NCBI RefSeq assembly: GCF_024753285.1
Contig: NZ_JANUGW010000005.1
Location: 248,001-312,000, forward strand
Origin: Massilia pinisoli
GTDB taxonomy: Bacteria > Pseudomonadota > Gammaproteobacteria > Burkholderiales > Burkholderiaceae_D
Direction: 5' to 3'
DNA: 64,000 nucleotides
The notes beneath the pieces are model-generated. The model was given only the letters and a program-made list of their open reading frames with translations. It was not told the origin of the DNA and made no database searches. The translations under genes were made by a program, and so were the position numbers. This document shows positions 9,008-18,325 of this stretch, one piece after another. Each line of letters starts with the position of its first letter. The first letter of the stretch is position 1.

Positions 9008-9334
9008 TTGATCAAGCTGCACCGCGCACTGGCCGAGGTGCAGAGCGAGATCGACAACGCGGCCACGGCGCAGGCGCAGCTGCGCCGGCGCGTGGACACC
9101 GAACTGCTGACGGTCGAGATACGCGAACATGCGACGGCCAGCCAGGCCAGCGGAATCAAGCGGGCCGTCGACGATTTCGGCGACGACTTCCTGCATGGCG
9201 TGGCGATGCTCATCACCTTCGTCGCATCGACGATTCCCTTTGCCGTGGCAGGCATCTGCGGCTATCTTGTGTGGCGCCGCGTGCGCGTGCGCGCGGGCCG
9301 GCGCCGCGCCAAGCCCGTGCCGGATCGACGCTGA
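9008..9334 (+). pseudogene. Truncated DUF4349-like C-terminal fragment
   Basis: Up to 108 residues are readable from a TTG codon. They comprise a heptad-rich coiled coil (LHRALAEVQSEIDNAATAQAQL), then LLTVEIREHA, then a single membrane helix (MLITFVASTIPFAVAGICGYLVW) and a basic tail. This is the layout of the C-terminal third of DUF4349 lipoproteins, but the N-terminal lipobox and beta domain are missing; in this frame a stop lies 33 bases upstream. It follows the preceding gene by only 17 bases, so a deletion has probably fused the 3' remnant to an unrelated neighbour. Expression as a short membrane protein cannot be excluded. Confidence 0.55.
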
Positions 9335-9375
9335 TCGCAACGCCCCGACAGACACGCCCCTCCACGACGATACAT

Positions 9376-9882
9376 ATGTCCACCACTCACATCCGCCCCG
9401 CCACGCCCGCCGACGCCGCCCGTATCTGCGCCATCTACAACCACTACGTCACGACGACGACGGTAAGCTTCGAGGAACAAGCGGTGAGCGAGCCCGAGAT
9501 GGCGCAACGCATCGCCGACGTCGGCGCCGCCGGCCTGCCGTGGCTCGTGGTGGAAGTCGACGGCGCGCTCGCCGGCTACGCGTACGCCACCAAGTGGCGC
9601 GTGCGGCCGGCGTATCGCTATTCCGTCGAAAGCTCGGTCTACCTCGACCAGGCCTACGCCGGCCGCGGCCTGGGGCGGACGCTGTACGGCGCCCTGCTCG
9701 ACCGGCTGCGCGAACGCGACCTGCACATCGTCATCGGCGGCATCGCGCTGCCGAACGACGCCAGCGCCGGGCTGCACGAAGCGCTCGGCTTCCGCAAGGT
9801 CGCGCATTTTTCCGAAGTCGGCAAGAAGTTCGGGCGCTGGCTCGACGTGGGATACTGGGAACTCAAGCTCGGCCAGCACTAA
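9376..9882 (+). CDS. GNAT-family N-acetyltransferase (phosphinothricin acetyltransferase-like)
   Basis: A 168-residue acetyltransferase. The N-terminus IRPATPADAARICAIYNHYV and the acetyl-CoA loop DQAYAGRGLGRTLYGALL (GxGxG/A type) are diagnostic of GNAT enzymes. IGGIALPNDASAGLHEALGFRKVAHF and GYWELKL match the phosphinothricin/methionine sulfoximine acetyltransferase subfamily (Pat/YncA), which acetylates amino groups of amino-acid analogues. The natural substrate is uncertain. Confidence 0.88.
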   Translation: MSTTHIRPATPADAARICAIYNHYVTTTTVSFEEQAVSEPEMAQRIADVGAAGLPWLVVEVDGALAGYAYATKWRVRPAYRYSVESSVYLDQAYAGRGLGRTLYGALLDRLRERDLHIVIGGIALPNDASAGLHEALGFRKVAHFSEVGKKFGRWLDVGYWELKLGQH

Positions 9883-9900
9883 GCCGACGGCGGCGGCGTC

Positions 9901-10863
9901 TCAGAACACCACGCCTGCCCCCAGCAGGAACACGTCCGAATCGCGGTGATAGTCCGTGATCACACGGTTCCACGTCAGCTGCGCGCGCCACGTGTCGTTG
10001 ATGCGGTAGCGCATGCCGATCGACGCCAGTCCGGCCAGGCGCGTCACGCGCTCGGCTTCCGCGTCGGTTCGATCGAGCTGGTCGCGCACGCCGTAGGCAC
10101 CGAAGCCCAGCTCCAGCACGGTGCGGTCCGTGAACGGGCGCAGCAGCCACACCTGGCTCGAGACACCGATGCGTTCTGCCACACCGACCTTGCCCTCGTC
10201 CATCAGGATCACGCTCCACTCCGTATTCGGATTGATCGTGTCCCGGTATTCGATGCCATATGACGTCGCCTTTTCCGACTTGAAGCTGTTCACGATGGAG
10301 CGGCCGGCCAGCGCGAACACCATGCGGTCGCCGCGGTTCGCGTTCTCGCGGCGCTCCCAGTTCGGTACCGTGCCCAGCTCGTAGCCCATCCCTACCATCA
10401 GCTCCGTCGTGTCGCGGTCGCGCAGGCCGCTCGTGTGCGACAGGCGCGCTTCGACGTAGGCGCGCGAATGCAGGTGATAGATGGCGTTGACGCTCGCCAG
10501 CTCGCCCCAGCCATGCTCGTTGCGGTAGTCGCTCAGCGAGCCGTTGCCGGTCGTCGTGTCGAAATAATAGTAGGGCCCGACGCCGGCGCCGAACGACCAG
10601 CCGCGCTCCGGCACCCGCGTGTGCAGCCACACCTGCGCGCCGAGGCCGTCCCGGTGGTGCAGCCGCGGGTGGCCTTCGTTCAGGTAGTCGGCGCTCAGTG
10701 CGAGCCACGGCGTCACGCGCTGCGTGTAGCCGACGTTGACGGCGAACGAGGCGTCGCCGTGGTCTTTGTCGACGCGCATCGCGCCGGCCAGCAGGGACGC
10801 GTCCTGTGCGCAGCACACGCCGGTGGCGGATGTCAAAAGCAAAACGGCAAGGAAGGAGCGCAT
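9901..10863 (-). CDS. Outer membrane beta-barrel protein, unknown function
   Basis: A 320-residue exported protein with a signal peptide cleaved around CCAQ (residues 17-20). The rest is a regular succession of amphipathic strands with aromatic girdles (YTQRVTPWLALSADYL, GVGPYYYFDTTTG, RAYVEARLSHTS, AQLTWNRVITDYH) ending in LGAGVVF with a terminal Phe, as expected for an outer membrane barrel. Size suggests 12-14 strands. AAGAGGACACGACC precedes the ATG. No named family is recognised; a lipid A deacylase-like or porin-like fold is possible. Confidence 0.75.
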   Translation of the reverse strand: MRSFLAVLLLTSATGVCCAQDASLLAGAMRVDKDHGDASFAVNVGYTQRVTPWLALSADYLNEGHPRLHHRDGLGAQVWLHTRVPERGWSFGAGVGPYYYFDTTTGNGSLSDYRNEHGWGELASVNAIYHLHSRAYVEARLSHTSGLRDRDTTELMVGMGYELGTVPNWERRENANRGDRMVFALAGRSIVNSFKSEKATSYGIEYRDTINPNTEWSVILMDEGKVGVAERIGVSSQVWLLRPFTDRTVLELGFGAYGVRDQLDRTDAEAERVTRLAGLASIGMRYRINDTWRAQLTWNRVITDYHRDSDVFLLGAGVVF

Positions 10864-10918
10864 GGTCGTGTCCTCTTGTTTTTTGCTGAGTATGCCAAGC
10901 TTTCCGATTCTGCGGCGC

Positions 10919-11812
10919 CTACAACGCGACCGATGCCTTCCACGCCGTCACCGCGAGCCGCCAGAATTCCGCCAGCGAGCCCGCCGGCGGCACGTCCAGC
11001 CTGAGAAACCCCGCCGCGTCGCGCAGCGCGGCCACGGCGCCCGCCTCGTCCCCCGGGCGCACCGCGAGCGCGCCCGTCTGCTTCGACAGCTTCTCGCCGG
11101 CCGCGTTGCGCACGACCGGCACGTGCAGATAGCGCGGCGTGGGCACGCCCAACAGGCGCTGCAGGAAGATCTGGCGCGGCGTCGAGTCGAGCAGGTCGGC
11201 ACCCCGCACGACCTCCGTCACGCCCTGCTCCGCATCGTCGACGACGACCGCCAGCTGGTACGCCCAATAGCCGTCGGCCCGCTTCAGCACGAAGTCGCCC
11301 GATTCGCTCGCGAGCCGCTGGGTGACGGTGCCCGCCATGCGGTCGTGGAACGTGATGACGTCCTCGCCCGCGTCGGGCACGCGCAGGCGCAGGCTGCGCG
11401 GGCTGCGGCCCGGCGTGAGGCCGTGGCGGCACGTGCCCGGGTAGATCGCAGCGCCGTCGGGCGCGAATCCAAGCCGCGAATCGGCGATCTCGCGGCGGTT
11501 GCAGCCGCACGGGTACACGTGGCCAGCCAGGCGATCGTAGGCGGCCGCGTACAAATGCTTGCGACGGCTCTGCCACACGACGTCGCGGTCGGACGTCATG
11601 CCGAGGCGCTGCAGCAGATCGAGGATCTCCTCGGCGGCGCCGGGCACGCTGCGGCCTTCGTCGATGTCTTCGATGCGGATGAGCCACGTGCCGTCGTGGG
11701 CGCGCGCATCGAGGTAGCTGGCCAGCGCGGCGACCAGCGAGCCGCCGTGCAGCGGGCCCGTCGGAGAAGGCGCGAAGCGGCCGACGTAGCCAGGGGTGGA
11801 TGGGGTGCTCAT
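10919..11812 (-). CDS. gluQ: Glutamyl-Q tRNA(Asp) synthetase (GluQRS)
   Basis: A 297-residue truncated class I synthetase that attaches glutamate to queuosine at position 34 of tRNA-Asp. The HIGH-like motif is in [15 protein letters not shown] and the KMSKS-like motif in [14 protein letters not shown] zinc-binding region shows [10 protein letters not shown], with a further Cys at TCRHG. The anticodon-binding domain of GluRS is absent, which separates it from gltX. The ATG lies 136 bases from the start of the divergent siderophore operon. Confidence 0.93.
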   Translation of the reverse strand: MSTPSTPGYVGRFAPSPTGPLHGGSLVAALASYLDARAHDGTWLIRIEDIDEGRSVPGAAEEILDLLQRLGMTSDRDVVWQSRRKHLYAAAYDRLAGHVYPCGCNRREIADSRLGFAPDGAAIYPGTCRHGLTPGRSPRSLRLRVPDAGEDVITFHDRMAGTVTQRLASESGDFVLKRADGYWAYQLAVVVDDAEQGVTEVVRGADLLDSTPRQIFLQRLLGVPTPRYLHVPVVRNAAGEKLSKQTGALAVRPGDEAGAVAALRDAAGFLRLDVPPAGSLAEFWRLAVTAWKASVAL

Positions 11813-11880
11813 GGACGGACTGCGAATGTCGAAGGCGCAACCTTAGCATACCCCGCCCCACGCAGATTTTTGACGCGCAG

Positions 11881-11910
11881 TTGAGAATCGTATTGAGAAT
11901 GATTCGCGTT
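11881..11910. promoter_or_regulatory. Fur-box-like site upstream of siderophore operon
   Basis: The stretch contains two overlapping GAGAAT hexamers facing an ATTC half (TTGAGAATCG, TATTGAGAATGATTCGCG), a good approach to the Fur consensus of GATAAT repeats. It lies 39 bases ahead of the ATG of the siderophore synthetase gene, where Fur-Fe(II) would block transcription. The region is also the gap to divergent gluQ. Confidence 0.8.
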
Positions 11911-11948
11911 TACGTTATGCTTCGTTTCCGTTATTGACGAGGCAAGAC

Positions 11949-13805
11949 ATGAACGCGATACCGAAACCGCTGGATTCCCACGATGCCCTGCTCGACGCCG
12001 TCTCCGCGGAGCGGGCCTGGTCCGACGCGCGCAAGCGCAGCCTGCAGCGCACGCTGCAGGCACTGTTCCGCGAACGCCTGCTGAACCGCGATCAACTGAT
12101 CACGGAAGGCGCCGTGTCGTGGCTGCCGCTATGGTCGCAGCAGGGCATGCTGCGCTTCGAAGGTTTGCACTTCGGCCGCATCGGCGATTGCCGGCTCGCG
12201 GGCGGCGTGTCGTACTACGCGACGGGAGAGCGGCCGCAGCCGGTATCGCATGCCTGCGCGCTGCTGGCTTGCCTGGTGCCGTCGCTGCCGGACGGGAAAC
12301 GCGGCGCGGACCTGCAGCGGCTCGTGCACGAACTCGACAACAGCCTCGAGAACGACGTCCTGTGCCTGAGCTACCGCCGGACGTGGGCGCGCGCGTTGCG
12401 TGCCCAATTCGGCGCGGCCGGCGAGCACTTCATCGCGGCGCTGCGCCATGGCGGCCACGCGAATCCGGCGCTGCTGCTGGAACAGTGGGGCACGCTGGGC
12501 CACCCGTGGCATCCGACGTTCAAGACGAAGCTCGGACTGTCCCCGGACGAGGTGCTCGCGCTGTCGCCGGAATTCCAGCCCACGTTGCAGGTGCCCCTGG
12601 CCGCGCTGCGCGCCACCAAGGCCCGCGTGACATTCGCGGACGGCGCCGGCGATTACGTCGCCTGGTTTGCGCGCCACTTCCCGGACGGCCTGCGTCGCTG
12701 GCAGGACGCGCTCGAACGACAGGGCGAGAACCCGGCCGAATGGCTGCCCCTACCCGCCCATCCATTCCAGGCGCGCCGCGTGCTGCCGGAAAAATTCGCG
12801 GCCGAGATCGCGCGCGGCGACCTGCTGCTGCCGGACGGCGCCACCCTCGACGCGACGCCCACGATGTCGTTCCGTACCGTCGTCCCGGGCGGCTCGGCGT
12901 CGCTGCCGCATCTGAAGCTGCCCGTGTCGCTGCGGCTGACGAGTGTCCAGCGCACGGTGTCGCCGAAGTCCGCCGTGATGGGCCCGCGCATCACGCGCCT
13001 GCTCGCCACGGTCCTCGACCTCGAGGACGGCTTCGGCGGCACGCTCGACGTCGTGCGCGAGGAAGTCGGCCTGCACTACATCGACCCGCAAGGCGATGAC
13101 GACCGCGCGCGCCATCTCGCGATCCTGTACCGCGACAATCCGATGGCCAAGGCCGGCCACGCACGGTTCCCCATGCCGGTCGGCGCCCTGTTCGCGGAAT
13201 CGCCATTCAGCGGCCGGCCGCTCGCGACGGAGCTCGTCGCGCTGGCCTACGGCGACCATGCCGACGGCGCCGTCGCCTATTTCGAACAGCATGCGCGCAC
13301 GGTGCTGACGGCGCTGCTGTCCGCCTACCTCGTGTACGGCATCGCGTTCGAGGCGCACCAGCAGAACAGCTTCATCGTGGTGGACGCCGGCTATGCGCCC
13401 ATGCAGCTGCTGGCGCGCGACTTCGGCGACCTGCGCATCCACGGCCCGACGCTGGCTGGCGCCGGCCTCGCGATCGAACCTTACCGCGCCGGCTTCACCG
13501 TGTACGACGACGACGCGCCCGTGCGCGACAAGCTGCTGCACGCCGTGCTGCTGTGCCACCTCGCGGAACTGGCGCTGCTGCTGGCGCGCGCGTACGGCCA
13601 TCCCGAGCACTATTTCTGGGACGTGCTGCGGCGTGAAATCGACGGCGTCTTCTCGGCACTTCGTCCACGTGTCGACGCCCGCCGCTGGCATGCCGAACGC
13701 GCGGCCTTGCTGGAACACGACTGGCCCGCGAAAGCGTTCCTGCGCATGCGCCTGTCCGACACGCAGGACGACGTGCACGGCACCATGGCCAACCCACTCG
13801 CATGA
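11949..13805 (+). CDS. IucA/IucC-family NRPS-independent siderophore synthetase
   Basis: A 618-residue ATP-dependent synthetase that condenses a carboxylate (usually citrate) with an amine or alcohol. The N-terminal half has GHPWHPTFKTK and LPLPAHPFQ, the nucleotide/citrate site of NIS enzymes. The C-terminal FhuF-like half has YGIAFEAHQQNSF and LLARDFGD. ATG at 11949 is preceded by GAGG; a TTG five codons upstream is less likely. It is the first gene of a four-gene operon and overlaps the exporter gene (ATGA). It is the only synthetase here, and there is no hydroxylase, decarboxylase or NRPS. One-synthetase systems such as LbtA and FslA make rhizoferrin from citrate and putrescine, so a polycarboxylate siderophore is the best guess. 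Confidence 0.93.
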   Translation: MNAIPKPLDSHDALLDAVSAERAWSDARKRSLQRTLQALFRERLLNRDQLITEGAVSWLPLWSQQGMLRFEGLHFGRIGDCRLAGGVSYYATGERPQPVSHACALLACLVPSLPDGKRGADLQRLVHELDNSLENDVLCLSYRRTWARALRAQFGAAGEHFIAALRHGGHANPALLLEQWGTLGHPWHPTFKTKLGLSPDEVLALSPEFQPTLQVPLAALRATKARVTFADGAGDYVAWFARHFPDGLRRWQDALERQGENPAEWLPLPAHPFQARRVLPEKFAAEIARGDLLLPDGATLDATPTMSFRTVVPGGSASLPHLKLPVSLRLTSVQRTVSPKSAVMGPRITRLLATVLDLEDGFGGTLDVVREEVGLHYIDPQGDDDRARHLAILYRDNPMAKAGHARFPMPVGALFAESPFSGRPLATELVALAYGDHADGAVAYFEQHARTVLTALLSAYLVYGIAFEAHQQNSFIVVDAGYAPMQLLARDFGDLRIHGPTLAGAGLAIEPYRAGFTVYDDDAPVRDKLLHAVLLCHLAELALLLARAYGHPEHYFWDVLRREIDGVFSALRPRVDARRWHAERAALLEHDWPAKAFLRMRLSDTQDDVHGTMANPLA

Positions 13806-15001
13806 CGACGACGCGCTGGCTGTTCGCGCTGCAGCTCGTGGCGATGGGTGCCATGGAGATGAGCGGCCCGTTCTGGCCCCTGCACCTGCGCCACCTGGGC
13901 GGCCTGTCGCCGGCGACGCTGGCGTGGGTCAGCGCCGTCGCGTACGCGGGCCCCATGTTCATGGCGATGTGCACGACGCCATGGTGGGGCCGCCTGGGCG
14001 ACCGCACCGGCCACAAGCCGATGCTGCTGCGCGCCCTGTTCGCGCTAGCCGCTACGCAATGGTGGATCGCCGCGACGGACAGCGTGGCCGTCGTGCTGGC
14101 CGTGCGCCTGCTGCAGGGCGCCCTCGCCGGCTTCATCGCGGCCGCCCAGGCCTACGGCGCCCGGCTCGTCGCGCGCGACGCACGCGGCGCGCTGATGGCG
14201 CAGCTGCAGGCCGCGACCGCGATCGGCTCCGTCGCCGGTCCCGTGCTCGGCGGCTGGCTGTTCGATGCGTGGGGCTTCACGAGCGTGAACGTGTGGGCGG
14301 GCGCCGCCTGTCTGCTGTGCTTCGTGCTGGCAGCGCTCGTCCTGCCGCCAGCCGCGCCGCTGGCCGTCGTCGCTCCGACCGGGGCGCGTGTGCGGCCCGT
14401 GGGGCTGCACGGCACGGTGCTCGGCCTGCTGCTCGGCATCGTCCTGGTCCAGGCCGGGAAGATGATGCCGCAGACGTTCTTCGGCCTGTACGCCGCCGAG
14501 GTCCTGCACGTATCGAACCGTGTGACGGGCCTGTGCTACGCCGGCACCGCGCTGGGCCTGTGCGCGGCCGCGCCGTTCTGGGCGCGCCGCTTCGCGCGCC
14601 TGCCGCATGCGCGCGTGCTGGCGCAGGTCGAGTGGATTTGCTGGGCGTGCGTCGCCATCGTCGCGGTGCAGGCCCTCGCCACGAACGTCGTCCTGTTCGT
14701 GGCCGCGCGCGTGCTGTGGGGCGTGTGCCTCGCCGCGCTGCTGCCCGTCTTTTATGGCCTGCTGTCGCGCGAAGCGCCGGACGACGAGCAAGGCCGCGTG
14801 CTCGGCGCCGGCAATGCGGCCGCGAAGGCCGGTGCGCTGCTCGGCGCCGGCGCGGGCGGACTCGCGCTGGCCTGGGTGCCGCTGGCCGCCATGTTCTGGA
14901 CCGTCGCGCTGCTGTATGCGCTCGCGGCCGTCGGCCTGCGCGTCATCCGCACCCACTCGAATTTTTTCCAACAACTCCAAACACCAACAGGGATTTCATG
15001 A
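13802..15001 (+). CDS. MFS transporter, probable siderophore exporter
   Basis: A 399-residue carrier with about 12 membrane helices. The cytoplasmic loop GRLGDRTGHKPMLLRA after helix 2 is the MFS motif A. LQAATAIGSVAGPVLGGWLFD matches the helix-5 motif C of drug/H+ antiporters, indicating export. It starts inside the stop of the synthetase gene (ATGA), and its own stop overlaps the receptor start (ATGA), so the three are translationally coupled. Position supports secretion of the siderophore made by the upstream enzyme, as LbtB does in Legionella. Confidence 0.9.
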   Translation: MTTTRWLFALQLVAMGAMEMSGPFWPLHLRHLGGLSPATLAWVSAVAYAGPMFMAMCTTPWWGRLGDRTGHKPMLLRALFALAATQWWIAATDSVAVVLAVRLLQGALAGFIAAAQAYGARLVARDARGALMAQLQAATAIGSVAGPVLGGWLFDAWGFTSVNVWAGAACLLCFVLAALVLPPAAPLAVVAPTGARVRPVGLHGTVLGLLLGIVLVQAGKMMPQTFFGLYAAEVLHVSNRVTGLCYAGTALGLCAAAPFWARRFARLPHARVLAQVEWICWACVAIVAVQALATNVVLFVAARVLWGVCLAALLPVFYGLLSREAPDDEQGRVLGAGNAAAKAGALLGAGAGGLALAWVPLAAMFWTVALLYALAAVGLRVIRTHSNFFQQLQTPTGIS

Positions 15002-17106
15002 ATCACGCACTTCGTCCTTTACCGTACCTCGTCGCCCTCGCCTGCAGCGTCGCCGCGCAGGCCCATGCCGAAGAACCCGCGATGCCGGAGGTGATCGTCA
15101 GGGACAAGAAAATCGACACCCGCTCGTACGACGTCACGGACAGCACGACGGCCACCAAGATCAACGTGCCGCTGCGCGACATCCCGCAGACCGTCTACGT
15201 GGTGCCGGCCGTCGTCCTGCACGACCAGAACGCGCTGTCGCTGCAGGACGCGCTGCAGAACGTGCCGGGCCTGTCGTTTTCCGTCGGCGACGGCCAGCGC
15301 GACCAGGTGACGATCCGCGGCTTCACCGCCATCAGCGACCAGTTCGTGGACGGCGTGCGCGACGACGCAATGTACTTCCGCGACCTCTCGAATATCGAGC
15401 GCGTCGAAGTGCTGAAAGGCCCGGCGTCCGTGCTGTACGGCCGCGGCTCGGCCGGGGGTCTCGTCAACCGCGTCACGAAGAAGCCGCTGGCCGACCCGCT
15501 GCTCGAAGCGGGCATCATGCTCGGCTCGCGCGGCCAGCGCCGCGGCGAGTTCGACGTCGGCACGGCAAGCAGCGACAAGGACGCGCTGTTCCGCCTGACG
15601 GGCGCCGTCGAGGACTCGACCGGATTCCGCGACCGCTACTTCCTGCGCCGCCAGGCCTTCGCGCCGTCGGGCACGTTCAAGCTTTCCGAGGCGACGACCC
15701 TGACCTTGCAGGCCGACTACCTGCACGACAAGCGCCTCGCGGACCAGGGTGTGCCGAGCTACCACGGCCGCCCCGTCGACGTCCCGATCGACACGTATTT
15801 CGGCGCCGCGAACGGCACCGAGCGCGCGTTCGTGCAAAGCGACGTGAAAAGCGCGACGGTCACCCTCGACCACGCGTTCTCGCCCGACCTGAAACTGCAC
15901 ACGGTGCTGCGCGCCTACGACTTCGCGCTCGACCGCAACTACACGTCGATCGGCACCATCAAGGACGGCGCGAATCCCACGGTCTCCATCGGCCAGACAC
16001 ACCGCCTGCGCGACGAGGACGGCCGCTACCTGCAGAACGAGTTGTCGCAGACCGTGGACTGGGGCGCGACGAACCACAAGCTGCTGTACGGCCTGGAGCT
16101 CGGCCGCCAGAACAAGCGCGAGGTACTGCGTTCGAAGAACAACGTGGCGACCTATGATCTGTTCCACCCCGTGCTCGTCGACCTGCCCGTGCTGCCGGAT
16201 ACCGTCACGCCGAGCGCCGACAACCAGAACCGCGTCGACATCGCCGGCGTGTACGTGCAGGACCTCGTGGCGCTCACGCCCGAGTGGAAGGTGCTGGCCG
16301 GCGTGCGCTACGACCGCCTGAAGCAGGACCGCGACGATCGCACGGCGAAGAACCTCGACCTGCACCGCGTCGACGACACGTGGTCGCCGCGGCTCGGCGC
16401 CGTGTACCAGCCGACGAACCGCGTGGCCGTGTACGCGTCGTGGAACCGGTCGTTCCAGCCCATCTCCGATTCGTTCACGTTCCGCGCCAACAGCGACACC
16501 TTGAAGCCCACGCAGACCGTCAACAAGGAAGCGGGCGTGAAGCTCGACCTGTCGGCGCGTTCGAGCCTGACGGCCGCGCTGTTCGACATGACGCAGTCGA
16601 ACATCCAGGTCGCCGATCCGACCAATACGAATTTCTCGCTTCCGGTCGGCCGCCAGCGCACGCGCGGCCTCGAAGTGAGCTTCTCGGGCGAGCTCGCCCC
16701 CGGCTGGGACGCGATCGCCGGCTATGCGAACATGCGCGGCACGATCGAGGATTCGACGGAGCTGACGTCCGCCGGCAAGCCGTTCGAGGGCAACACGGCC
16801 GCGCTGACGCCGCGCCACACGTTCAACGCGTGGATCAAGCATCGCCTGGACGGCGGGTTCTACGTCGCGGGCGGCACGCGCGCGGAATCGGCCCGCTACG
16901 CGTCGCCGGACGACCTGACCACCTTGCCTGGCTATGGCGTGCTGCAGCTGGGCGTCGGTTACGAAGGCCGCAACGTCGACGTGACGGTCACCGTGCGCAA
17001 CGTCGCGAACCGGACGTATTTCGTCTCCGCGCACAGCGGCGCCAACGACTACAACATGCCGGGCGAACCGCGCACGGTGCTGGTCAGCGCGCGCTACCGC
17101 TTCTGA
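14998..17106 (+). CDS. TonB-dependent ferric-siderophore receptor
   Basis: A 702-residue outer membrane receptor. A signal peptide ends at QAHA (residue 24), and the plug starts with a probable TonB box (MPEVIVRDKK). Plug signatures are IPQTVYVVPAVVL, SLQDALQNVPGLSF, VTIRGF and RVEVLKGPASVLYGRGSAGG. A 22-strand barrel follows, ending in VLVSARYRF. This layout is the FhuA/FepA-like siderophore receptor group. Third gene of the operon, it would reimport the iron-loaded siderophore. The next gene starts ten bases after its stop. Confidence 0.95.
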   Translation: MNHALRPLPYLVALACSVAAQAHAEEPAMPEVIVRDKKIDTRSYDVTDSTTATKINVPLRDIPQTVYVVPAVVLHDQNALSLQDALQNVPGLSFSVGDGQRDQVTIRGFTAISDQFVDGVRDDAMYFRDLSNIERVEVLKGPASVLYGRGSAGGLVNRVTKKPLADPLLEAGIMLGSRGQRRGEFDVGTASSDKDALFRLTGAVEDSTGFRDRYFLRRQAFAPSGTFKLSEATTLTLQADYLHDKRLADQGVPSYHGRPVDVPIDTYFGAANGTERAFVQSDVKSATVTLDHAFSPDLKLHTVLRAYDFALDRNYTSIGTIKDGANPTVSIGQTHRLRDEDGRYLQNELSQTVDWGATNHKLLYGLELGRQNKREVLRSKNNVATYDLFHPVLVDLPVLPDTVTPSADNQNRVDIAGVYVQDLVALTPEWKVLAGVRYDRLKQDRDDRTAKNLDLHRVDDTWSPRLGAVYQPTNRVAVYASWNRSFQPISDSFTFRANSDTLKPTQTVNKEAGVKLDLSARSSLTAALFDMTQSNIQVADPTNTNFSLPVGRQRTRGLEVSFSGELAPGWDAIAGYANMRGTIEDSTELTSAGKPFEGNTAALTPRHTFNAWIKHRLDGGFYVAGGTRAESARYASPDDLTTLPGYGVLQLGVGYEGRNVDVTVTVRNVANRTYFVSAHSGANDYNMPGEPRTVLVSARYRF

Positions 17107-17116
17107 CGGCCGCGCG

Positions 17117-18313
17117 ATGGTAAGCGGTTCCCTCCGCGCCCTGTTCCGGCGCGTGCACCTGGGCGTGGCGCTCGTCTTCGGCGGCCTGTTCGCGCTGTCC
17201 GGCCTCACGGGCTGCGCCCTCGCGTGGATGCATGAACTCGACGGCATGCTGAACCCCGCGCTGTTCCAGGCGACGACGCGCGCGCCCGTGCTTGCGGCCG
17301 ACGTCGGACGTATCGTCGACCGGCTCGCTGCCGATCCGGCGTACGGCCGCCCCTCGCAACTGGCGCTGCCGGAGCGCGCCGGCGAAGTGGCCGTCGCGTG
17401 GTACCGCCTGACGCCGCCCGGCGGGCGCGGGCCGTTCACGACGGACCGCTCGCGCCAAGTGATGGTCGATCCGGCCACTCTTGCCGTGACGGGCGAGCGC
17501 GTGTGGGGCGAGCCGGGCCTGTCGCGGCCCCTCCTGATGCCCACGTTGTTCCACCTGCACCGCTACCTGCTCGCCGGAGACGTGGGCAAGACCGTCATCG
17601 CCGTCTCGGGCCTCGCGCTGCTGTCGATGTCGGTGCTGGGCGTCGTGCTGTGGTGGCCCAGGGCGACCGTTGCTGCCTGGCGCAAGGCGTTCACCGTCGC
17701 GCACCGGGGCTCGTGGCCGCGTTTCAATTACAGCTTCCACCGCGCGGCCGGCGCCGTCGTCGCGCCCGTGCTCGCGGTGCTGGGCTTTTCCGGCTGCCTG
17801 TTCAACCAGCCGCAGTGGATCACGCCCATCGTGGCCGGCGTCGCAGCGGTGTCGCCAAAGGACAAGCCCAGGCCCGATGCGGCGGCGGGCCGAGGTCCGA
17901 TCGGCGCGGCTCAGGCGACGCAGGCGGCCGCCGCTGTGTTCCCGGCCGCGCGCGTATCGCGCGTCGTGCTGCCTGCACGGGCGGGCCTGCCGTACGAAGT
18001 CCGGCTGCGCCAGCCGGGCGAAGTGCGCCAGGGCGACGGCAATACCCGCGTCACGGTCGACGGATCGACGGGCCGCATCCTGCGCGTGCGCGACCCGCTG
18101 CGCGCACGCGCGGGCGACGCCTTCCTCGACTGGCAATTCCCGCTGCACACGGGCGAGGCATTCGGCACGGCCGGGCGAATTGTCATCACCGTCGTCGGCC
18201 TTGCGCCGGCCGCGTTCCTCATCACGGGACTGGCCATGTGGTGGCAGCGCAGGAAGGCAAGACGCCGCGCGCAGTCTGCGCGTTTATGTCAAACTTCACC
18301 GGTCTGCCACTGA
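17117..18313 (+). CDS. PepSY-associated transmembrane protein, putative siderophore-iron reductase
   Basis: A 398-residue inner membrane protein with four main hydrophobic segments: about 13-37 (VALVFGGLFALSGLTGCALAW), about 155-178, about 208-228 (VVAPVLAVLGFSGCLF) and about 350-372 near the C-terminus. Conserved His residues flank them (LFHLHRYL, YSFHRAAG, FPLHTGEAFG). This is the PepSY_TM family, often the last gene of siderophore uptake operons; members such as FoxB and PiuB/FpvG-like proteins reduce ferric siderophores in the inner membrane or periplasm. A reductase role here is inference from context and the His pattern. Confidence 0.87.
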   Translation: MVSGSLRALFRRVHLGVALVFGGLFALSGLTGCALAWMHELDGMLNPALFQATTRAPVLAADVGRIVDRLAADPAYGRPSQLALPERAGEVAVAWYRLTPPGGRGPFTTDRSRQVMVDPATLAVTGERVWGEPGLSRPLLMPTLFHLHRYLLAGDVGKTVIAVSGLALLSMSVLGVVLWWPRATVAAWRKAFTVAHRGSWPRFNYSFHRAAGAVVAPVLAVLGFSGCLFNQPQWITPIVAGVAAVSPKDKPRPDAAAGRGPIGAAQATQAAAAVFPAARVSRVVLPARAGLPYEVRLRQPGEVRQGDGNTRVTVDGSTGRILRVRDPLRARAGDAFLDWQFPLHTGEAFGTAGRIVITVVGLAPAAFLITGLAMWWQRRKARRRAQSARLCQTSPVCH

Positions 18314-18325
18314 CCATCGACCGCC

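Noticed and set aside
12119..13099. A second plus-strand open frame inside the siderophore synthetase gene
   Set aside because: It is Arg/Ala-rich in the +2 frame with no ribosome binding site, a typical high-GC shadow.
15019..17544. An 841-codon open frame antisense to the siderophore receptor and PepSY gene
   Set aside because: It is the mirror of a high-GC gene: composition is Arg/Val/Ala-rich without domains, while the plus-strand product is a clear TonB receptor.
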